Source of the DNA: JAICMB01 sp963802915
Lineage (GTDB): Bacteria; Acidobacteriota; Terriglobia; Bryobacterales; Bryobacteraceae
Reading direction: 5' to 3'
Assembly (NCBI GenBank): GCA_963802915.1
Contig: CAWDKQ010000010.1
Span: forward strand, 310,001 to 374,000
Length of the DNA: 64,000 nt
Shown here: piece after piece, positions 45,999 through 54,569 of the stretch
Layout of the letters: every line of letters starts with the position of its first letter
Numbering within the stretch: position 1 is the first letter of the stretch
Translations under genes and position numbers: made by a program
Notes under the pieces: generated by a model
Databases searched by the model: none
Seen by the model: only the letters and a program-made list of their open reading frames with translations
What the model was told of the DNA's origin: nothing

Positions 45999-46964
45999 AT
46001 GAGCAGGATCGGCGTTCTGTACGGCATGGAGGAGTCCTTCCCTCCGGCGCTGGTCGACCGCGTCAACGCCATGGGGGTTGACGGTGTCACGGCGGAGCAC
46101 CTAAAAACGGGCGGGGTCGAGATGGCCGCGCCGTCGGGTTACGATGTCATCGTCGATCGCATTTCTCACGACATCCCGTTCTACAGGTCGTTTTTGAAAA
46201 ATGCCGTCCTCAGCGGGACCAAGGTCATCAATGACCCGTTCTGGTGGAGCGCCGACGACAAGTTTTTCAATTATGCGCTGGCGGAAAAACTGGGAGTTGC
46301 GGTGCCGCCGACAGTGTTGCTGCCGCATCGGGATCATCCTCCGGGGACCACCGACCGATCGATGCGCAACCTTGTCTATCCTCTCGATTGGGATGGCATT
46401 TTCCGGTATGTCGGTTTTCCGGCGTTCCTGAAACCTCACGATGGCGGCGGCTGGAAGAATGTCTACAAGGTCGATTCGCCCGAGGAATTTTTCAAGGCCT
46501 ACAACGAGAGCGGAAACTTATGCATGACGCTCCAGGCGGGCGTAAAATTCCAGGAATATTTCCGCTGCTACGTCATCAATCAAGAGAAGGTCCACGTGAT
46601 GCGTTACGACCCGGGCGCGCCGCATCATCTTCGTTATGTTCCAGGGAATCCACCCGCCGCGCCGGCGTTGCAGGAGCGCATTGTGCGCGATAGCCTGACG
46701 CTATGCCGCGCTCTCGGCTATGACTTGAACACGGTGGAGTTTGCGGTGGAAGATGGCGTTCCGTATGCGATCGATTTTATGAATCCGGCGCCGGATGCAG
46801 GGCTCGAGTCGGTGGGGCCGGAGAATTTTCGTTGGATTGTGGATGCGGTTGCGGAGATGGCGGTGGAGCGGGCTTTGAAGCCTCAGGCTGCGCTTCCGTA
46901 TACGTGGTCGAAGTTCTTGGCGGGGGACAGGCAGGATACCCTTGCTTACGGGTCTGCGAAATAA
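45999..46964 (+). CDS. ATP-grasp ligase (cluster gene 2)
   Basis: This 321-residue ATP-grasp enzyme belongs to the family that couples ATP hydrolysis to C-N (amide) bond formation through an acyl phosphate. The ATP-binding half shows FPAFLKPHDGGGWKNVYKVD (nucleotide-binding Lys and glycine-rich loop). The metal and catalytic half shows NTVEFAVEDGVPYAIDFMNP (Glu and Asn ligands of Mg-ATP). The N-terminal pre-ATP-grasp domain is MSRIGVLYGMEESFPPALVD. AAAGGA lies six bases before the start. It is the second gene of the cluster and is followed by a spacer holding repeat copy 3 before the GCS2 gene. The substrates are unknown. Confidence 0.85.
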   Translation: MSRIGVLYGMEESFPPALVDRVNAMGVDGVTAEHLKTGGVEMAAPSGYDVIVDRISHDIPFYRSFLKNAVLSGTKVINDPFWWSADDKFFNYALAEKLGVAVPPTVLLPHRDHPPGTTDRSMRNLVYPLDWDGIFRYVGFPAFLKPHDGGGWKNVYKVDSPEEFFKAYNESGNLCMTLQAGVKFQEYFRCYVINQEKVHVMRYDPGAPHHLRYVPGNPPAAPALQERIVRDSLTLCRALGYDLNTVEFAVEDGVPYAIDFMNPAPDAGLESVGPENFRWIVDAVAEMAVERALKPQAALPYTWSKFLAGDRQDTLAYGSAK

Positions 46965-46975
46965 TCACCGGCAAT

Positions 46976-47027
46976 CTCCGCTTGCTGACGCGCGCGGTTC
47001 CGTAACATCGGCAGCGCAATAGCGAAT
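46976..47027 (+). repeat. Interspersed repeat, copy 3 (internally deleted)
   Basis: This 52-bp spacer segment has the left part of the family (TCCGCTTGCTGACGCGCGCG, GTTCCGTAACATCG). It jumps directly to GCAGCG and CAATAGCGAATT, so the centre present in copy 2 is missing. It sits inside the amidoligase operon, between the first ATP-grasp gene and the GCS2 gene. Confidence 0.55.
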
Positions 47028-47069
47028 TGGATGGTCGTGGAAACGGGTGTTCATTAAGGAGGTAGATCT

Positions 47070-48236
47070 ATGAATCGCGCGGCGATGGGCGGCGGGCCGC
47101 CTAGCCTCAATATCGGTATCGAAGAAGAATATCAGTCCATCGATCCCGAAACCCGGAATCTCCGTTCTCACATTAATGCCGAGATTGTTTCGAAAGGCAA
47201 GACGCTGCTGGGCGAGACCGTCAAGCCGGAGATGCATCAGTCGGTGGTCGAAATCGGAACCGGCGTCTGCAAGAACATCAAGGAGGCCAAGCAGGAGATC
47301 TCGTCCATTCGCCGGCAGATCATCACGCTTGCTCGCGATAACAACTTGAGACTGGCGGCCGGGGGGACGCATCCGTTTGCGCAATGGCGCGACCAGGAGA
47401 TCTATCCCGACGACCGTTATCGCACCATCGTCGAAGACATGAAGATGGTGGCGCGCGCAAACCTGATCTTCGGGCTGCACGTGCATATCGGCATCGAAGA
47501 TAAAGAGACCGCGATCCAGATCATGAACGGCGCGCGTTATTTTCTGCCGCACATTCTCGCGCTATCCGCGAACTCGCCGTTCTGGCTTGGCATGGATACA
47601 GGGCTGCGTTCTTATCGCTGCAAAGTGTTCGATAAGTTCCCGCGAACGCAGATTCCCGATCTTTATCAAAGCTGGTCCGAGTTCGAGAACTACGTCAATT
47701 TGCTGATCCATACCAACTGCATCGACAACGCGAAGAAGATCTGGTGGGACATTCGCCCGCATCCTCATTTTCCGACCCTGGAATTTCGGATTTGCGATAT
47801 GCCGATGCTGGTGGATGAGACGGTCGCGATCGCGGCGTTGTGCCAGGCGGTCATAGCAAAGTTATACAAGCTGCATGAGAGGAATCTCGCGTTTCGCCAT
47901 TACAGCCGCGCTTTGATCATGGAAAACAAGTGGCGCGCGTCCCGCTATGGGCTGGACGGCAAGATGATCGACTTCGGCAAGCAGACCGAGGTCCCGATTC
48001 GCGAACTGATCACCGAGATTCTCGAGTTTGTGAGCGATGTCGCCGAAGAGTTAGATAGCGTGGAAGAAATCAATTATATTCACCGCATTCTCGAGAACGG
48101 CAACGGCGCCGATCGCCAGCTTAAAGTATTTGCGGAGACTGGCGATTTGAAACAAGTAGTGGATTACATGATTCAACAGACTGAACAAGGATTGTTCGAG
48201 GGGGCCGAACGGGCCATGGGGAGTCACCATGATTGA
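47070..48236 (+). CDS. Carboxylate-amine ligase, GCS2/YbdK family
   Basis: This 388-residue enzyme is of the glutamate-cysteine ligase type 2 family (glutamine-synthetase fold), which joins a carboxylate to an amine with ATP. Diagnostic parts are NIGIEEEYQSIDPETRNLRS near the N-terminus (Glu ligands), EMHQSVVEIGTGVCKNIKEA, LRLAAGGTHPFAQWRDQEIY, FGLHVHIGIEDKETAIQIMN and PTLEFRICDMPMLVDETVAI. YbdK-type members have weak glutamyl-cysteine ligase activity, and clustered members are thought to make other gamma-glutamyl or amide products. An optimal AAGGAGG (about 47058-47064) precedes ATG 47070. The gene overlaps the next by 8 bp. Confidence 0.9.
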   Translation: MNRAAMGGGPPSLNIGIEEEYQSIDPETRNLRSHINAEIVSKGKTLLGETVKPEMHQSVVEIGTGVCKNIKEAKQEISSIRRQIITLARDNNLRLAAGGTHPFAQWRDQEIYPDDRYRTIVEDMKMVARANLIFGLHVHIGIEDKETAIQIMNGARYFLPHILALSANSPFWLGMDTGLRSYRCKVFDKFPRTQIPDLYQSWSEFENYVNLLIHTNCIDNAKKIWWDIRPHPHFPTLEFRICDMPMLVDETVAIAALCQAVIAKLYKLHERNLAFRHYSRALIMENKWRASRYGLDGKMIDFGKQTEVPIRELITEILEFVSDVAEELDSVEEINYIHRILENGNGADRQLKVFAETGDLKQVVDYMIQQTEQGLFEGAERAMGSHHD

Positions 48237-49281
48237 AACGAAGCAGCGGCTTCACGACATCGCGTTCGATCCGGAGCTGCTTCCCGGAGCGCGCAATGCC
48301 GTGGAGAGCTGTCTCCGAATCCAACCCGGGGAAAAAGTCACTCTGATTACCGATCTGGCCTGCGCGGAGATTGGCGCTAGCCTGGCGCATGAATTGGATC
48401 GGATGGGCAATGAGTACAACGCGTTTATTCTCGAGGATCTGGCCCCGCGTCCGCTCACCGACATGCCCCAGCCAGTGCTCGACGACATGGAGACCAGTCA
48501 TGTGAGCATTTTCGCCGTCAAGGCCCAGGCGAACGAGCTGCGTACTCGTATGCAGATGACGGACGTGGTGAACCGGCGCAAAATGCGCCACGCTCACATG
48601 GTCAATATCGAGCCTCGCATCATGCTGGAGGGCATGCGCGCCGACTACGGCGAAGTGGATCGCATCAGCACGCAAGTGTGGACGATGGCGAGCACGGCGA
48701 AAGAGATTCGCGCGACGAATCCCGCAGGCACCAATATTACGGGACGTTTTGTTCCGCAGCTCAAATGGATTAAGACGAGCGGAATCATCAGTCCCAACAA
48801 ATGGGGTAATCTGCCGGGCGGCGAGACGTTCACCACGCCGGAGCGCGTGGATGGGACATTTGTGATCGATGGGGTGGTCGGCGATTATCTGTGCGAGAAA
48901 TATGGCGACCTGAAGGAAACGCCTCTGCTGATCCAGATCGAAAACAGCCGCCTGATGGAAGCCCATTCCGCGAACAAGGAACTGGAGCACGAGTTCTGGC
49001 GCTACTGCCATACCGATGAGAACAGCGACCGCGTCGGCGAGTTCGCCATCGGAACCAATATTGGACTGCGGGGAGTGATCGGCAATATTCTTCAGGACGA
49101 GAAACTGCCCGGCCTTCATATCGCGTTCGGCAATCCGTATGGAGCGCATACGGGCGCCGATTGGTACTCGTCGACGCACATCGATGTAGTCGGCCGGCAG
49201 TTCGACATCTGGATCGACGGCCATCAAATCATGCGAAGCGGAGCCTTCCTTCTTGATTCCCTGGCGCCGGCAACAGTTTAA
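48229..49281 (+). CDS. M29-like metallo-aminopeptidase (cluster gene 4)
   Basis: This 350-residue protein is related to thermophilic-type M29 aminopeptidases (AmpS/PepS). The metal-ligand region is at the C-terminus: GEFAIGTNIGLRGVIGNILQ, then LHIAFGNPYGAHTGADWYSS and THIDVVGRQFDIWIDGHQIM, giving the expected Glu, His, His, Asp set. The N-terminal half (CLRIQPGEKVTLITDLACAE, SHVSIFAVKAQANELRTRMQ) is the nonmetal domain of the family. It overlaps the GCS2 gene by 8 bp and the following gene by 29 bp. In the cluster it may remove a terminal residue from the ligated product, or protect the cell by degrading it. The activity is inferred. Confidence 0.85.
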   Translation: MIETKQRLHDIAFDPELLPGARNAVESCLRIQPGEKVTLITDLACAEIGASLAHELDRMGNEYNAFILEDLAPRPLTDMPQPVLDDMETSHVSIFAVKAQANELRTRMQMTDVVNRRKMRHAHMVNIEPRIMLEGMRADYGEVDRISTQVWTMASTAKEIRATNPAGTNITGRFVPQLKWIKTSGIISPNKWGNLPGGETFTTPERVDGTFVIDGVVGDYLCEKYGDLKETPLLIQIENSRLMEAHSANKELEHEFWRYCHTDENSDRVGEFAIGTNIGLRGVIGNILQDEKLPGLHIAFGNPYGAHTGADWYSSTHIDVVGRQFDIWIDGHQIMRSGAFLLDSLAPATV

Positions 49282-50401
49282 TAACGAATACACGCCCGAA
49301 AAATACGCCCGCTTCTTAGCGTTGTTCGAGGAGCGTTTCGGCGAGCCCGTGCAGTTCCGGCACAGTGAAACGCCGGTCTTCCTGCCACATGACGTGGTGG
49401 AGAAGATGGCGCGATACGGCGGCGAATTAGTTCGTTCGCTCGATACTCCGCAGTATCGGCAGGATTCGAGCGAAGCGATTCCGGAAAAATATCGCGTACC
49501 GAACGAAGCTCCGGTCCCTCTTTTCGTGCAGGCGGATTTCGGACTCGACGAGAATCTTGAGCCCAAGCTGGTCGAGATTCAGGGCTTCCCTTCCCTCTAT
49601 GCGTACCAACCGGTGATGGCCGCGGCGTATCGGGAAGCGTACCGCATCCCCGATGATTTGCTGCCCGATCTCACGGCTGGAGATTACGATGCGCTGCTAA
49701 GAGACGCGATCGTGGGCCGGCATGATCCCCAAAACGTGTTTCTCACCGAGATCGATCCCTGGAAGCAGAAAACGCGCCACGACTTTCGGGTTACCGAGGA
49801 GAAGTTTGGGATCCGTTGCGTTGACATCAGGGATCTCACGAAACGCGGCAATCGGCTGTTCCACGGCGAAACGCCGGTTCAGCGCATTTACAACCGCGTC
49901 ATCTTCGACGAGCTAGAGCGCAAACAAATCGAACTGCCTTTCGATCTACGTGACGATATCGACGTCGAATGGGCCGGTCATCCGAACTGGTTTTTCCGGT
50001 TGAGCAAGTTTTCGTTGCCGTACCTGGACCATCCCTCGGTTCCGCGGACGCAATTTCTCAACCGCGTCGGCCGCGTGGATCATCCCGAGCGATTCGTGTT
50101 GAAGCCGCTTTATTCGTTTGCAGGCCTCGGCGTCATTGTCGGTCCGACTCAGGAACAGATCGATGCGGTTCCGGCGGCACTTCGGCGCGACTACATATTG
50201 CAGGAGCGCGTCGACTTCCGTCCCGTGATCGAGACGCCCCAGGGTCCCACCAAAATCGAGGTACGCATCATGTATATTTGGCTAGACACGTTGGTACCGG
50301 TGAACACCATTATCCGCATGGGAAGGGGATCGCAAATGGGCGTCGATCACAACAAGAACATGGAGTGGGTCGGCGCATCGGCGGCTTTTATTGAAAAATG
50401 A
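49253..50401 (+). CDS. ATP-grasp-like protein (cluster gene 5)
   Basis: This 382-residue protein has the glutathionylspermidine-synthase/ATP-grasp look. The first part (PEKYARFLALFEERFGEPVQ, APVPLFVQADFGLDENLEPK, LVEIQGFPSLYAYQPVMAAA) recalls substrate-binding preATP-grasp regions. The C-terminal half has the ATP-lid and metal segments (FVLKPLYSFAGLGVIVGPTQ, YILQERVDFRPVIETPQGPT, KIEVRIMYIWLDTLVPVNTI). The TTG start overlaps the aminopeptidase gene by 29 bp, and the last codon overlaps the next start (ATGA). The enzyme should use ATP, but the acceptor is unknown. Confidence 0.78.
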   Translation: MIPWRRQQFNNEYTPEKYARFLALFEERFGEPVQFRHSETPVFLPHDVVEKMARYGGELVRSLDTPQYRQDSSEAIPEKYRVPNEAPVPLFVQADFGLDENLEPKLVEIQGFPSLYAYQPVMAAAYREAYRIPDDLLPDLTAGDYDALLRDAIVGRHDPQNVFLTEIDPWKQKTRHDFRVTEEKFGIRCVDIRDLTKRGNRLFHGETPVQRIYNRVIFDELERKQIELPFDLRDDIDVEWAGHPNWFFRLSKFSLPYLDHPSVPRTQFLNRVGRVDHPERFVLKPLYSFAGLGVIVGPTQEQIDAVPAALRRDYILQERVDFRPVIETPQGPTKIEVRIMYIWLDTLVPVNTIIRMGRGSQMGVDHNKNMEWVGASAAFIEK

Positions 50402-51597
50402 CCATACTGTGCCTCGCCAGCTATGACAAGGGTCACGATTTCCTGCGCGAAGCCAAACGCCAGGGCGCAACCGTGGTGCTGCTCAGCTCCGTTAGCATCC
50501 AGCATAAAGCGAAGTTCCCGATGGACAGCATCGATGAGATCTTTTACCTGCCGGATGAAGATCACAAATGGCAGCGCGATCACGTGATCAACGCGGTGAG
50601 TTATCTTGCGCGCACGCGAGATTTCGACCGCATCGTTGCGCTAGACGATTTCGATGTCGAAGTAGCAGCCATGCTGCGCGAGCACCTGCGCATTCCGGGC
50701 ATGGGCGAAACCACGGTGCGGCATTTCCGCGATAAGCTTGCGATGCGCATGCAGGCTCGCGAAGCCGGATTGCTGGTACCCGATTTCGTTCATGTGCTTA
50801 ATTACCACCGCGTCCGGCGATTTCTTGAAACGGTGCCGGGGCCGTGGGTTTTGAAGCCGCGATCGATGGCCGGAGCGATCGGCATCAAAAAGGTTCATAA
50901 CCCGGACGAGCTATGGTCACTGATCAGCGAACTCGGCGACATGCAGTCTCACTATCTGCTCGAACGATTCGTTCCGGGAGATATTTTTCACGTCGATACG
51001 CTTATCTACGAACGCGAAATTCTTTTTGCAATCGCGAGCGGCTACGGCCGTCCGCCGATGGAAGTGTCGCATGGCGGCGGAATCTTCACCACGCGCACGC
51101 TGGAGCGCGACTCGGGAGACGCTCGCAATCTTTTGGCGGAAAACGCTCGCGCGATGGCCGGGTTGGGAATGTTGCGCGGCGTGTCGCATACGGAGTTCAT
51201 CAAGGCTCATGAAGATGGGCGGATCTATTTCCTGGAGACGGCTGCGCGGGTTGGCGGCGCTCACATTTCCGATCTCGTCGAAGCGGCCTCCGGTGTGAAT
51301 CTCTGGGCGGAATGGGCGAAAATAGAGATTGCGGGCGGGAAGGCTCCTTATCGGCCTCCCGAGCCAAGGACCGATTACGCCGGCCTGCTGGTTTCGCTGG
51401 CGCGGCAGGAACATCCGGATACGTCGGCTTACAACGATCCGGAAATTGTGTGGCGGATGGATCGCGAGCATCATGTCGGGCTGATCGTGAGGTCGCCGAG
51501 CGCCGGACGGGTTCGAGAGCTTCTGGAGAACTATACTGGCCGCGTTCTCAACGATTTTCACGCTTCGGCTCCGCCTCGGGACAAACCGACCAGCTAA
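50398..51597 (+). CDS. ATP-grasp ligase, carbamoyl-phosphate-synthase-like (cluster gene 6)
   Basis: This 399-residue ATP-grasp enzyme resembles the carbamoyl-phosphate synthase and PurK-like branch. The N-terminal Rossmann-like part is MTILCLASYDKGHDFLREAK. The ATP-binding part has GPWVLKPRSMAGAIGIKKVH with the essential Lys, and YLLERFVPGDIFHVDTLIYE. The metal site is in GRIYFLETAARVGGAHISDL, where Glu and Ala-Arg-Val-Gly form the usual Mg-ATP pattern. It overlaps the previous gene by 4 bp and closes the cluster. It is one of three ATP-grasp proteins in the same operon, suggesting several amide bonds in one product. Confidence 0.87.
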   Translation: MTILCLASYDKGHDFLREAKRQGATVVLLSSVSIQHKAKFPMDSIDEIFYLPDEDHKWQRDHVINAVSYLARTRDFDRIVALDDFDVEVAAMLREHLRIPGMGETTVRHFRDKLAMRMQAREAGLLVPDFVHVLNYHRVRRFLETVPGPWVLKPRSMAGAIGIKKVHNPDELWSLISELGDMQSHYLLERFVPGDIFHVDTLIYEREILFAIASGYGRPPMEVSHGGGIFTTRTLERDSGDARNLLAENARAMAGLGMLRGVSHTEFIKAHEDGRIYFLETAARVGGAHISDLVEAASGVNLWAEWAKIEIAGGKAPYRPPEPRTDYAGLLVSLARQEHPDTSAYNDPEIVWRMDREHHVGLIVRSPSAGRVRELLENYTGRVLNDFHASAPPRDKPTS

Positions 51598-51797
51598 GCC
51601 GTAAGATAGCGTACGGAGCGGTAACGTTTTGGTGTCCTGCATCACCTTTTCAGTATCCAGCCGGTAGCCTTCGGAATCATATAGGTGAGGCTGCAATACG
51701 GCAGTAAGATGGATCGGGGATTGTGTTCTCCGGCTCTGGTTGGTAGATTAAGATAAATAGGCTTTCATAATTCGACCAGTACTGCCCCGCAGGGGAT

Positions 51798-52538
51798 ATG
51801 AGGAGTTCGTTGAAGGGTTTAGCTTTTCTAGCGATTGCACTGTTACCGATTGGATCGGCGTTCAGCGCCATTGAAGGCGAAGGAGAAGGCTCCGACGCGC
51901 AACAGGACGCGATTGTCAGCAAGTATCTCTCGGCAACTCAGGAGCAGCAGAGCGTGCTCCGCGGCGCATCAATGACGGTGGATATTGACGCCGAGGTTCC
52001 GAAGCTCCAGAAGAAGGGCAAACTCCAGGCGCTCCGTAACATATCGAAACTGGGGAAGATTACCTATAACGCTCTTGGCTTCAGCGGCGATAAGACGGTC
52101 AAGAACGAAGTGATTGCGCGTTATCTGACGGCGGAGACGCAAAACGACACGAATGGCGATATGTCGATTACGCCGGCGAACTACAAGTTTAAATACAAGG
52201 GTTTACAGGGACATAACGGTCAGGACGTTTACGTCCTGGCGGTCTCTCCGCGGCACAAAAAAATCGGATTGTTCAAAGGCGAAGTCTGGCTGGATCAGCA
52301 GACTTACATGCCGATCAGGGAGTCCGGAAGGTTCGTGAAGAGCCCGTCTATCTTCCTGAAAAAAATCGAATTCGTGCGCACCTACGAGGTCAAGAACGGT
52401 GTTTCGGTTCCGCAGCACATTGAAAGCAAGGTCATGACCAGGCTGTTCGGGCCGGTGAACCTGAATATCGACTTCACGAACTTCTCCAAGGACACTACGC
52501 AGGACGTCGCCTCCACGGCTGCGACCAGCATTCAATGA
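51798..52538 (+). CDS. Secreted hypothetical protein, outer-membrane lipoprotein-sorting-like
   Basis: This 246-residue protein has the signal peptide MRSSLKGLAFLAIALLPIGS and a good ribosome site (AGGGGA) before ATG 51798. The mature part runs as long beta-strands with the LolA-like pattern (KFKYKGLQGHNGQDVYVLAV, LFKGEVWLDQQTYMPIRESG, FVRTYEVKNGVSVPQHIESK). This is the same type of fold as the protein at 33679-34491, though the two are not closely alike. It sits between the amidoligase cluster and hpnJ with a terminator behind it. The function is unknown. Confidence 0.75.
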   Translation: MRSSLKGLAFLAIALLPIGSAFSAIEGEGEGSDAQQDAIVSKYLSATQEQQSVLRGASMTVDIDAEVPKLQKKGKLQALRNISKLGKITYNALGFSGDKTVKNEVIARYLTAETQNDTNGDMSITPANYKFKYKGLQGHNGQDVYVLAVSPRHKKIGLFKGEVWLDQQTYMPIRESGRFVKSPSIFLKKIEFVRTYEVKNGVSVPQHIESKVMTRLFGPVNLNIDFTNFSKDTTQDVASTAATSIQ

Positions 52539-52600
52539 GGCCGGCCGCCTCCGGCGCGACTTTTTCGCCGCCCAACCCGTCAAACTTACAGTTGATGCCC

Positions 52601-52624
52601 TTCGAACGGCCTTTGCCGTTCGAA
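52601..52624 (+). terminator. Hairpin after the secreted protein gene
   Basis: A perfect 10-bp stem, TTCGAACGGC (52601-52610) with GCCGTTCGAA (52615-52624), has a CTTT loop and is followed by TTGTTGTGG. The stem is strong but the tail is only partly T, so termination is likely but not certain. It ends 46 bp before the start of hpnJ. Confidence 0.55.
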
Positions 52625-52670
52625 TTGTTGTGGTTAACCGAGCACTGCCGTAAGCTCAATAAGGAAGTCC

Positions 52671-54149
52671 ATGAGAACATTATTTCTAAATCCGCCATCG
52701 TTTGAGGGCTTCGATGGGGGCGCAGGCTCCCGCTGGCCAGCCTCCCGTGAGATCGAGTCGTATTGGTATCCGGTTTGGCTTTGTTACCCGGCAGGGATGC
52801 TGCCCGACAGTAAAGTGGTGGATGGTCCGCCGCACAAGTTTTCGATCGAGCAGGTCGTGGCGATGGCGAACGATTTCGAATTGCTGGTGCTTTTCACCTC
52901 CACGCCCGGCTTCGACGTCGACGTTAAAATCGCTGAAATGATGCGAGATGTGAATCCGCGGATGAAGACTGCCTTCGTTGGCCCTCCAGTGACCATCGAA
53001 CCGGAAAAGAGTCTGATGGCTTCGAAGGCCATCGATTTTGTCGTGCGCCGAGAGTTCGATTACCAGATCGCTAACTACGCCAAAGGGACGCCTCTTGAAG
53101 AACTGCCCGGCGTCAGCTATTGGAAGGACGGCAAGATTGTCCATAATCCCGAGGGCGGCGTCATCGAAAATCTGGACGAACTTCCGTGGGTTACAAAAGT
53201 CTATAAGCGCGACCTGGATTTTCACAGATATAACGTTCCGTTCCTGCTGAACCCGTACATGTCGTTTTACACGACGCGGGGTTGTCCCGCGATGTGCACC
53301 TTCTGCCTGTGGCCACAAACGCATTCGGGCCATCGCTGGCGTTTGCGGTCAACGGACGACGTCGTGAACGAATGCCGTTATGTCCTCGAGAATTTCCCGG
53401 GACTGAAAGAGATTTTCTTCGACGACGATACTTTCAATTACAAGAAAGAGCGGACGCTGGAGCTTTGCAAGAAGCTCAAGCCTCTGAACTTCACCTGGAG
53501 CTGCACGTCGCGCGTTACGACCGATGCAGAGACGCTGCGCGCCATGAAGGATGCCGGCTGCCGCTTGATGATCGTCGGTTATGAATCGGGCGACGCGCAG
53601 ATTCTGAAAAACATCAAGAAGGGCGCGACCATCGATATGGCTCGCCGCTTTACAACCGATGCGCACAAGATCGGCTTGACCATTCACGGGGATTTTATCG
53701 TTGGATTGCCCGGCGAGACTCGCGAAACGTTGCGCAAGACGATCGATTTTGCGAAGAGCCTCGACGTTGAGACCATTCAGGTATCGCTTGGACACGCGTA
53801 CCCCGGAACCGAGTTTCACGAGTTTGCGCAGAAGAACGATCTAGTCAGCATCGAAGCCATGCAGGATGGTGCTGGACACCAGATGCCCAACGTGATCTAT
53901 CCGCACCTCGATAGAGGGGAACTGGTGGATTGGGTGGAACGTTTCTACGGCGAGTATTATTTCCGGCCGAAAGCCGCTTGGCGCGTCGTAAAAAAGGCAG
54001 TTCAGAATAACGATATTCCGCGGCTGTACAAAGAAGCGCGCGAATACCTCGCGCTTCGTTCGAAGCGCAAGCAGTTCGTCAAAGACCACAGGGAAGCAAC
54101 TCTCGCCAACGCGAAATCGGCCGAGCGGTCGCTCTCCGCCGGAGACTGA
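52671..54149 (+). CDS. hpnJ: Hopanoid-associated radical SAM protein HpnJ
   Basis: This is a 492-residue B12-binding-domain radical SAM enzyme. The N-terminus (MRTLFLNPPSFEGFDGGAGS) matches HpnJ closely, and the SAM-cluster motif is CPAMCTFC within YTTRGCPAMCTFCLWPQTHS. HpnJ is known to contract the sugar ring of bacteriohopanetetrol glucosamine to the cyclitol ether. Further landmarks are FFDDDTFNYKKERTLELCKK, SCTSRVTTDAETLRAMKDAG and IHGDFIVGLPGETRETLRKT. AAGGAAG precedes the start. Next in the operon come two membrane proteins and HpnI. The reaction is assigned from the family; the specific product in this organism is inferred. Confidence 0.92.
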   Translation: MRTLFLNPPSFEGFDGGAGSRWPASREIESYWYPVWLCYPAGMLPDSKVVDGPPHKFSIEQVVAMANDFELLVLFTSTPGFDVDVKIAEMMRDVNPRMKTAFVGPPVTIEPEKSLMASKAIDFVVRREFDYQIANYAKGTPLEELPGVSYWKDGKIVHNPEGGVIENLDELPWVTKVYKRDLDFHRYNVPFLLNPYMSFYTTRGCPAMCTFCLWPQTHSGHRWRLRSTDDVVNECRYVLENFPGLKEIFFDDDTFNYKKERTLELCKKLKPLNFTWSCTSRVTTDAETLRAMKDAGCRLMIVGYESGDAQILKNIKKGATIDMARRFTTDAHKIGLTIHGDFIVGLPGETRETLRKTIDFAKSLDVETIQVSLGHAYPGTEFHEFAQKNDLVSIEAMQDGAGHQMPNVIYPHLDRGELVDWVERFYGEYYFRPKAAWRVVKKAVQNNDIPRLYKEAREYLALRSKRKQFVKDHREATLANAKSAERSLSAGD

Positions 54150-54152
54150 TGC

Positions 54153-54569
54153 TTGTCTCGGATTCAGTTTAAGACCAGGCTGTTCACACTCATTGTCGTG
54201 CTCAGTAATGTACTGGGCAACACCGCTTTGACGTGGGGCATGAGGCGCGTGGGCGATCCGGGTGTATCGCCTTTGCTCTATTTGAAAGCGATCTTCAATC
54301 CCTGGGTGTCGTTGGGAATCGTCCTCTTGATTGTCTGGATGTTTTCCCGCATGACGCTGCTGAGCTGGGCCGATCTGAGTTATGTTTTGCCGGTGACGTC
54401 GGCAGGCTATATTGTTCAGGCTTTCGTCGGAAAATTTGTCTTTGGAGAGCAGATATCGCTGGCTCGCTGGTCCGGCACGTTGCTCATCATTGCCGGCATT
54501 GTTCTCGTTGGAATGACGAGTCCTCGAACAGCGCGAGAGGAAGTTCCGGTGCTGGAGAAGGCCGCATGA
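54153..54569 (+). CDS. Small EamA/SMR-type transporter, first half of a pair
   Basis: This 138-residue four-span membrane protein has spans at LFTLIVVLSNVLGNTALTWG, NPWVSLGIVLLIVWMFSRMT, LSYVLPVTSAGYIVQAFVGK and WSGTLLIIAGIVLVGMT. The pattern (a half-size EamA unit with a YVLPVT motif in span 3) is that of small multidrug resistance and ArnE/F-type undecaprenyl-linked transporters. The start is a TTG, three bases after hpnJ. It overlaps the following homologue by 4 bp (ATGA). As a pair they probably form a heterodimer that flips a lipid-linked or hopanoid head-group intermediate, in analogy with ArnE and ArnF; that role is inference. Confidence 0.82.
   Translation: MSRIQFKTRLFTLIVVLSNVLGNTALTWGMRRVGDPGVSPLLYLKAIFNPWVSLGIVLLIVWMFSRMTLLSWADLSYVLPVTSAGYIVQAFVGKFVFGEQISLARWSGTLLIIAGIVLVGMTSPRTAREEVPVLEKAA

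Noticed and set aside
46976..47027. A promoter or riboswitch between the first ATP-grasp gene and the GCS2 gene
   Set aside because: The spacer is accounted for by the dispersed repeat, and I see no conserved riboswitch core.
48121..49566. Long minus-strand frame (about 481 codons) opposite the aminopeptidase and ATP-grasp genes
   Set aside because: It covers two overlapping, motif-bearing genes on the plus strand and shows no protein family features.
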